Source: Streptomyces griseus subsp. griseus
GTDB lineage: Bacteria > Actinomycetota > Actinomycetes > Streptomycetales > Streptomycetaceae
NCBI RefSeq assembly: GCF_000720255.1
Contig: NZ_JOJE01000011.1
Location: forward strand, 289,140 to 353,139
Length of the DNA: 64,000 nucleotides
Direction of reading: 5' to 3'
The notes beneath the pieces were generated by a model. That model saw only the letters and a program-made list of their open reading frames with translations. It was not told the DNA's origin and made no database searches. Below, piece after piece: positions 59,914-64,000 of the stretch; positions within the stretch are counted from its first letter, which is position 1; every line of letters begins with the position of its first letter. Position numbers and translations under genes: made by a program.

Positions 59914-60492
59914 ATGTCGGTACAGGAACGCAAGGAGCGCGAACGGGCGGAGCGCGAGCGCCTCATCTTGGCGACGGCTCGCGAACTCGCCGAGCAGCAG
60001 GGCTGGGACGCGGTCACCACCCGTCGGCTGGCCGAGCGCATCGAGTACAGCCAGCCCGTCCTCTACAGCCACTTCCGCGGCAAACGCGAGATCATCGGCG
60101 CCGTCGCCCTGGAAGGCGCCGCCGAACTGGCCGCCGCGGTACGGGCCGCGACCCGCGCGGCGAACGGCCCGCGCGAGCGGGTCGCCGCCCTCGCTCGCGC
60201 CTACCTCGACTTCGCCGCGCGCAACCCGGCGGTCTACGACGCCATGTTCCAGCTCGACGGCGGTCTGGCCTTCGCGCAGGAGGACACTCCGGAGCCTTTG
60301 AAGGACGCGTTCGCCGCCCTGCTGGAGAGCCTCGGCGAGGTCGCCGGGGAAGGCATCGACCCGGGTCTGTTCACCGAGGTGTTCTGGGCGTCCCTGCACG
60401 GTGTCGCGACCCTGGTCCGGGCGGGACGGCAGCCGCCGGAGTACGCCGAGCAGAGGGTGGAACTCCTGGTGGACCGGCTCGCCATCGTCTGA
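59914..60492 (+). CDS. TetR-family repressor
   Basis: A 192-residue repressor. The helix-turn-helix is LILATARELAEQQGWDAVTT and VLYSHFRGKREIIGAVAL; the C-terminal domain matches TetR_C_33-type ligand pockets (YLDFAARNPAVYDAMFQL). It should control itself and the divergent DUF1772-DUF4267 pair through the CTAGC palindromes. Confidence 0.9.
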   Translation: MSVQERKERERAERERLILATARELAEQQGWDAVTTRRLAERIEYSQPVLYSHFRGKREIIGAVALEGAAELAAAVRAATRAANGPRERVAALARAYLDFAARNPAVYDAMFQLDGGLAFAQEDTPEPLKDAFAALLESLGEVAGEGIDPGLFTEVFWASLHGVATLVRAGRQPPEYAEQRVELLVDRLAIV

Positions 60493-60715
60493 CCCGTCGT
60501 CCTGACCCGTCGTCCGACAGGCACGCGGCCGAGGCCCTCGGGCCCCGCCGCCTGCCCACGGCATCGCTTCCGGTCTGAAACGCCGGTGAAATGACCGTTG
60601 TGTGCAGTTCGCTCTGGCAGAGTCGACGCGGAGGGCGGACGTGCCGCGTCCGCCGTCACCCAGCGTCCCCCGATCAGTCCGAGGAGGAGGGCGGCATCGC
60701 CGCCATCCCATCCGC

Positions 60716-61561
60716 ATGAGATCCGCCGAGCAGCGCGCCGAGGGCGCGGGACCCTTCACCACCCGGCTCACCTGGCACCTCCCCGGCGGAGGCACGGCCG
60801 TGTGGGAGTCGCGGCTCGCCCGGCGGCGCGGCATCATCGCCGTCCGGCCGCCCGGCGCGGCGGCCGGACGGCACACCAGCGCCGACGATGTCGCCCTCCG
60901 CCGCCTGCGTGGGCTCAACGCCATCGCCGCGACCGCCTTCGTCATCGGCGGGGCCCTCTTCGCGGACGGCGCCGGTGTCGCCCAGTTCGGCTCCGGCGAC
61001 GCCACGACCTGCGCCTCCATCTACTTCGCCGGCGGCCTCTTCTTCAACACCGGCGGCTACGTCTCACTGCTCCAGGTCGTCAACGCGCCCCGCCATGTGC
61101 CCGGTGGCGAAGGCCGACTGGTCACCCAGGACTGGCGCTGGTGGAGCTACGAGCCGGCGCGGGTGGACTGGCTGAGCGTGTTCGTCCTGTTCGCCGGCAC
61201 CCTCGTGTTCGCCGTCGACCTGCTGGACTCCTTCCTCCAGGGGCTGACCGTCCAGCAGACCAACCGGCTGGTCTGGGCCCCCGATGTGATCGGCTGCGCG
61301 CTCTTCCTGGTCTCCGGTCACCTGGGGTTCGTCGAGATCTGCCACCGCCGGTGGCCCTGCCTCCACCGCCGCAGCCTCGGCTGGTGGATCGTCGCCGTGA
61401 ACCAGCTCGGCTCCGTCCTGTTCATGATCTCGGCCCTCGCCGCCTACACCCGCCCCGCCACCGGCAGTCTCATCAACGCCGACATCGCCAACTGGGCCAC
61501 CCTCACCGGAGCATCGTGCTTCTCCCTCGGCGGCGTGCTCCAACTCTTCGAACTCCCCTGA
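60716..61561 (+). CDS. YrhK-like membrane protein
   Basis: A 281-residue protein with six to seven helices. The region YFAGGLFFNTGGYVSLLQVVN and FVLFAGTLVFAVDLLDSFL resembles YrhK-domain proteins; function unknown. ATG 60716 is chosen where the conserved part begins, but no Shine-Dalgarno is close and upstream in-frame starts (for example 60641 or 60602) cannot be excluded. Confidence 0.65.
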   Translation: MRSAEQRAEGAGPFTTRLTWHLPGGGTAVWESRLARRRGIIAVRPPGAAAGRHTSADDVALRRLRGLNAIAATAFVIGGALFADGAGVAQFGSGDATTCASIYFAGGLFFNTGGYVSLLQVVNAPRHVPGGEGRLVTQDWRWWSYEPARVDWLSVFVLFAGTLVFAVDLLDSFLQGLTVQQTNRLVWAPDVIGCALFLVSGHLGFVEICHRRWPCLHRRSLGWWIVAVNQLGSVLFMISALAAYTRPATGSLINADIANWATLTGASCFSLGGVLQLFELP

Positions 61562-61749
61562 CCTGATCAGCTGCCCGGAGCGCGCCGACCGGCCAGGCGG
61601 TGGACCAGGTAGGCAGAGCTGGTCGCATGCTCCCTCCGCCTGACGGTGGAGCCGGGTTCGGTCCGTGGGGCGATCCTCGGTGGCTGCTGTGGCTGCGACG
61701 CTCATGAGTGAACAGGCCGATGACCATTTCACCGGAACGAGGACCGCGC

Positions 61750-62331
61750 ATGCTGCCGCTCCCTCACCTCGAAGGCCCCACAACAGTTCGTCCGGGGCGA
61801 CTCCGTGCCGCGTGGCGGGCGGCGCACAGGCCCGCTTCCGGGGTGTCGCGTCGGATGCGGCTCGTTGCCTGTGCCGTGCCGTTGACCGTTCTGCCGTCCA
61901 GCATCTGGCGACTGCCCGCCGTGTTCGACAAGGGAGTCGGGCTCGGCGAGCAGGCGTACGTCGTGCTGCTCTCGGTCCTCTCCGAAGCCCTGGCGTTCAC
62001 GGCGATCGGGCTGATCGCCGGTTGGGGAGAGGTGTTCCCGCGCTGGACACCGTTCCTGCGGGGCCGCCGTGTCCCGACGGGAGCGACGGTCGTCTCGGCC
62101 GCCTGCGCCGCCGCGATCCTCACGCTCGGTACCCTCCTGACCCTCGTCACCGAGATGACGGGCACCACGATCCGTGGCGACGACCTGCCCGCCGACTCGC
62201 CCGGTCAGGCGGGCGGCTGGGAGACCGCCTGGTTCTACGTCTGTTACGCGCCGCTGCTCCTGTGGGGTCCCCTGCTGGCCGTGCTGACCGTCGCCTACTG
62301 GAAACGTCACAAGGCGCAGAGGGCTTGTTGA
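61750..62331 (+). CDS. Four-helix membrane protein, unknown function
   Basis: A 193-residue protein with four hydrophobic helices (VLLSVLSEALAFTAIGLIAG; AACAAAILTLGTLLTLV; FYVCYAPLLLWGPLLAVLTV). ATG 61750 has GAGGA upstream. It is 64 bases upstream of tatA and may be co-transcribed with it. Confidence 0.65.
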   Translation: MLPLPHLEGPTTVRPGRLRAAWRAAHRPASGVSRRMRLVACAVPLTVLPSSIWRLPAVFDKGVGLGEQAYVVLLSVLSEALAFTAIGLIAGWGEVFPRWTPFLRGRRVPTGATVVSAACAAAILTLGTLLTLVTEMTGTTIRGDDLPADSPGQAGGWETAWFYVCYAPLLLWGPLLAVLTVAYWKRHKAQRAC

Positions 62332-62395
62332 CTGATCGGCTCGCGGGAGAGACTTCCACCGCACTGTAGACAGGGACCGGAAGAGAGCAGACCCG

Positions 62396-62602
62396 ATGTT
62401 CGGCTTGAGCGAGCTGGCCTTGATCCTCCTGGTCGTCGTGGTGATCCTCGGTATCAAGAGGCTGCCCGAGCTGACGCGTTCGGCGGGCAAGGCGACCCGG
62501 ATCTTCAAGAGTGAGGCGAGGGCCCTCAGGGATCAGGACGCCCCTGGACGAGTCGTCCAGGGCTCGGTCGTCCGGCGTGACGATTCGCCCGCGGGTTCCT
62601 GA
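62396..62602 (+). CDS. tatA: TatA-family translocase subunit
   Basis: A 68-residue protein with a single N-terminal helix (ELALILLVVVVILGIKRLPE) and an amphipathic helix (LTRSAGKATRIFKSEARAL), the TatA layout. The usual FG hinge (FGxxKLPE) is replaced by GIKRLPE, and the tail is short. It is separate from any tatBC, so it is probably an auxiliary TatA/TatE copy that helps export Tat substrates, several of which occur here. Confidence 0.8.
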   Translation: MFGLSELALILLVVVVILGIKRLPELTRSAGKATRIFKSEARALRDQDAPGRVVQGSVVRRDDSPAGS

Positions 62603-62683
62603 TCCTCGACGCCAAGGTCATGATGTGCCAACGGTCGGGCCATGAAAACGGAATGGGGAATTGTCCGGGCATATGGTCGGCCC

Positions 62684-63385
62684 ATGGAGGGGCGGGATCG
62701 TGGCAATGCGGACACCCGGTGGCGGCTCGGCGCCCGAGGGGCCCCGCGTCCCGTGAAGGCGTCGTACGCCCGGCGGTGGATGCTGCGAGGGCTGTGGGTC
62801 GTGTCGTCCCTGTGGGTGGCGACCGTGCTCGTCGACGCGGGGCTGATCCGAAGTCATGTGCTCAAGGGCACGTACACGGGGATCCCGGCGCTGGCCGGTG
62901 CCGTCGCCGGTCCCGTGCTGATCTCGATCTGGCTCGGTTCCTCGGGCCGGCCGTCCATGGTCGTCCAGAACGGTCTGTACCTCGTCTCCGCCAGGACGCT
63001 GACGGGAGTGCGCACACTTCGTCTGGACAGTCTGGTCGGCGTGCGCCGCTACACCGCGATCGACCGCTACGGCGGCCACGTCGACGAGTTGCACATGCGG
63101 GACGAGAACGGGGTCCGGCTCAGCGTCGACAACGAACCGCCGGTCAGCACGCAGGTGCGTCAGGCCGTCCGGCGTGCGGAATCACGTCCTGGTCCAGCGA
63201 TCGTGGCGACCCGTCACGCCCGCACCGGTCTCGGTCTGGAGCCGGGCTCCCGCATCCCCGAGGGGGCGCACAGATTCTGGGCGTTCTGGATGCTGATGGG
63301 GTCGTTCTGGCTGCCCGCCCTGATCGGCTACGCGGCGGCCTGCCTCCTCGCGGGCACCGGTATCCCGGGAGCACCGGGCCGCTGA
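62684..63385 (+). CDS. Membrane protein, unknown function
   Basis: A 233-residue protein with two helices near residues 35-85, a PH-like beta-rich cytosolic segment (LYLVSARTLTGVRTLRLDSLVGV) and two helices at the end. The start at ATG 62684 is preferred because CATATGGT just before looks like a -10; ATG 62642 is an alternative. Function unknown. Confidence 0.6.
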   Translation: MEGRDRGNADTRWRLGARGAPRPVKASYARRWMLRGLWVVSSLWVATVLVDAGLIRSHVLKGTYTGIPALAGAVAGPVLISIWLGSSGRPSMVVQNGLYLVSARTLTGVRTLRLDSLVGVRRYTAIDRYGGHVDELHMRDENGVRLSVDNEPPVSTQVRQAVRRAESRPGPAIVATRHARTGLGLEPGSRIPEGAHRFWAFWMLMGSFWLPALIGYAAACLLAGTGIPGAPGR

Positions 63386-63418
63386 GCCCCGACTTCTCAG
63401 GTCAAGGCCGGTGCCGCC

Positions 63419-63904
63419 CTATGCCGCGAGCATGACGGGGGCGGCCGTGGTCCCCGGTTGCTTCTCAGGGCGGGTGGTGAAGACGTAGAGCCGCAGGACG
63501 ATGAAGCGGCCCGTGCCGGCGAGGCCGGAGGCGCCGAGGTAGACGATCTGCTCGGTCAGCATGCTCGGCGAGGGCTGCACCACGTGCAGGACGGACACGG
63601 CGACGCTGGTCAGCGCATAGGCGGCGGTGGCCGCGCCCGCGGACTGACAGTGCTCGCGCCATCCGGCGCCGCGCCCCCGGCGGAACGTGCAGCGGGCGTG
63701 GAGTTCGGTGCACAGCAGGGTGGAGGCGACGGTGATGATCGCGTTCGCGACCGCCCAGGGCACCATCCCGCCCAACAGCGGGACCGCGAAGCCGGCGAGG
63801 ACGCCGACGCCGCCTCCCAGGACCACGAACGGTATGAAGGAGGCGACGGGGCCAGGGGCGGTCGGAGTCGCCGTCTCGGGCTCCTGTGCGAGCGGCGACT
63901 GCAT
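63419..63904 (-). CDS. GtrA-like membrane protein
   Basis: A 161-residue protein with four helices of GtrA type (FIPFVVLGGGVGVLAGFAVPL; VPWAVANAIITVASTLLCTELHARCTF; FIVLRLYVF). GtrA proteins help translocate lipid-linked sugars. AAGGAG precedes ATG 63902-63904. Confidence 0.75.
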   Translation of the reverse strand: MQSPLAQEPETATPTAPGPVASFIPFVVLGGGVGVLAGFAVPLLGGMVPWAVANAIITVASTLLCTELHARCTFRRGRGAGWREHCQSAGAATAAYALTSVAVSVLHVVQPSPSMLTEQIVYLGASGLAGTGRFIVLRLYVFTTRPEKQPGTTAAPVMLAA

Positions 63905-63933
63905 GCGGGGTCTCCTTCGGTGGCGGGGTTCGG

Positions 63934-64000
63934 TCACAGGCTGTGGGCGGTGATGTCGCCGTAGGCGGTGGTGGCGTGGATGTGCAGGCCGGCGTCGGTG
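63934..64000 (-). CDS. C-terminal end of a DUF4097-type beta-repeat protein
   Basis: The gene continues past the right edge; only 21 residues are visible (GLHIHATTAYGDITAHSL at the end). The beta-strand repeat with YGDIT is typical of DUF4097 adhesin-like proteins. Upstream of the GtrA gene, with 29 bases between. Confidence 0.55.
   Translation of the reverse strand, partial: TDAGLHIHATTAYGDITAHSL

Overview
The window is about 72% G+C, with third-position G/C bias, GTG starts, leaderless-looking promoters and protein families typical of Streptomyces (DUF397/DUF5753 pairs, SpoIIE-type phosphatases, LAxTG sortase substrates, DasR-like chitinase control). It looks like a chromosomal region carrying many accessory genes, secreted proteins and membrane proteins. 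I recognise no rRNA, tRNA or CRISPR array.

Layout. 1-5.9 kb: end of a solute-binding protein gene, a possible peptide-sensing pair (small exported peptide and XRE-TPR regulator), a lipoprotein, a short threonyl-tRNA synthetase behind a leader-peptide attenuator, and a nucleoside hydrolase. 5.9-7.05 kb: an IS630-derived element carrying an acetyltransferase. 7.05-14.9 kb: a nickel/cobalt permease under a cobalamin riboswitch, a sortase substrate, a GH13 glucosidase, a DUF4142 protein, an O-methyltransferase and a MOSC protein. 14.9-27 kb: secreted and regulatory genes (whiJ/abaA-like cluster, M23 peptidase, a TTA-containing metalloprotease, lysyl oxidase, primpol-like protein, GH18 chitinase), with a small palindromic insertion between 25.59 and 25.75 kb. 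27.2-36 kb: trpF, a polytopic membrane protein, a cytochrome b/molybdopterin fusion, a glycosyltransferase-DUF2064-methyltransferase operon, a two-component system and a sugar-nucleotide epimerase. 36-43.6 kb: two PP2C/SpoIIE phosphatases, a secreted peptidase, MASE1 and small proteins. 43.7-56.6 kb: a frameshifted Fpg/Nei gene, two broken GH97 genes about 10 kb apart in the same orientation, a patch of gene fragments with a minisatellite, a polysaccharide deacetylase, and a LysR gene upstream of a five-gene acyl-CoA operon. 57-64 kb: hydrolase, CGNR regulator, a TetR/DUF1772/DUF4267 unit, membrane proteins, TatA and GtrA.

The regulatory layer is the clearest functional content: a threonine attenuator, a B12 riboswitch, a dre-like operator in a chitinase promoter, paired TetR operators, LacI-like operators before both GH97 copies, and a bldA-type TTA codon. 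The strongest candidates for new biology are the Thr leader with a minimal ThrRS, the peptide/XRE-TPR pair, the acetoacetate-decarboxylase acyl-CoA operon, and the two GH97 paralogs broken at the same place. All domain calls come from reading motifs, not from database searches.
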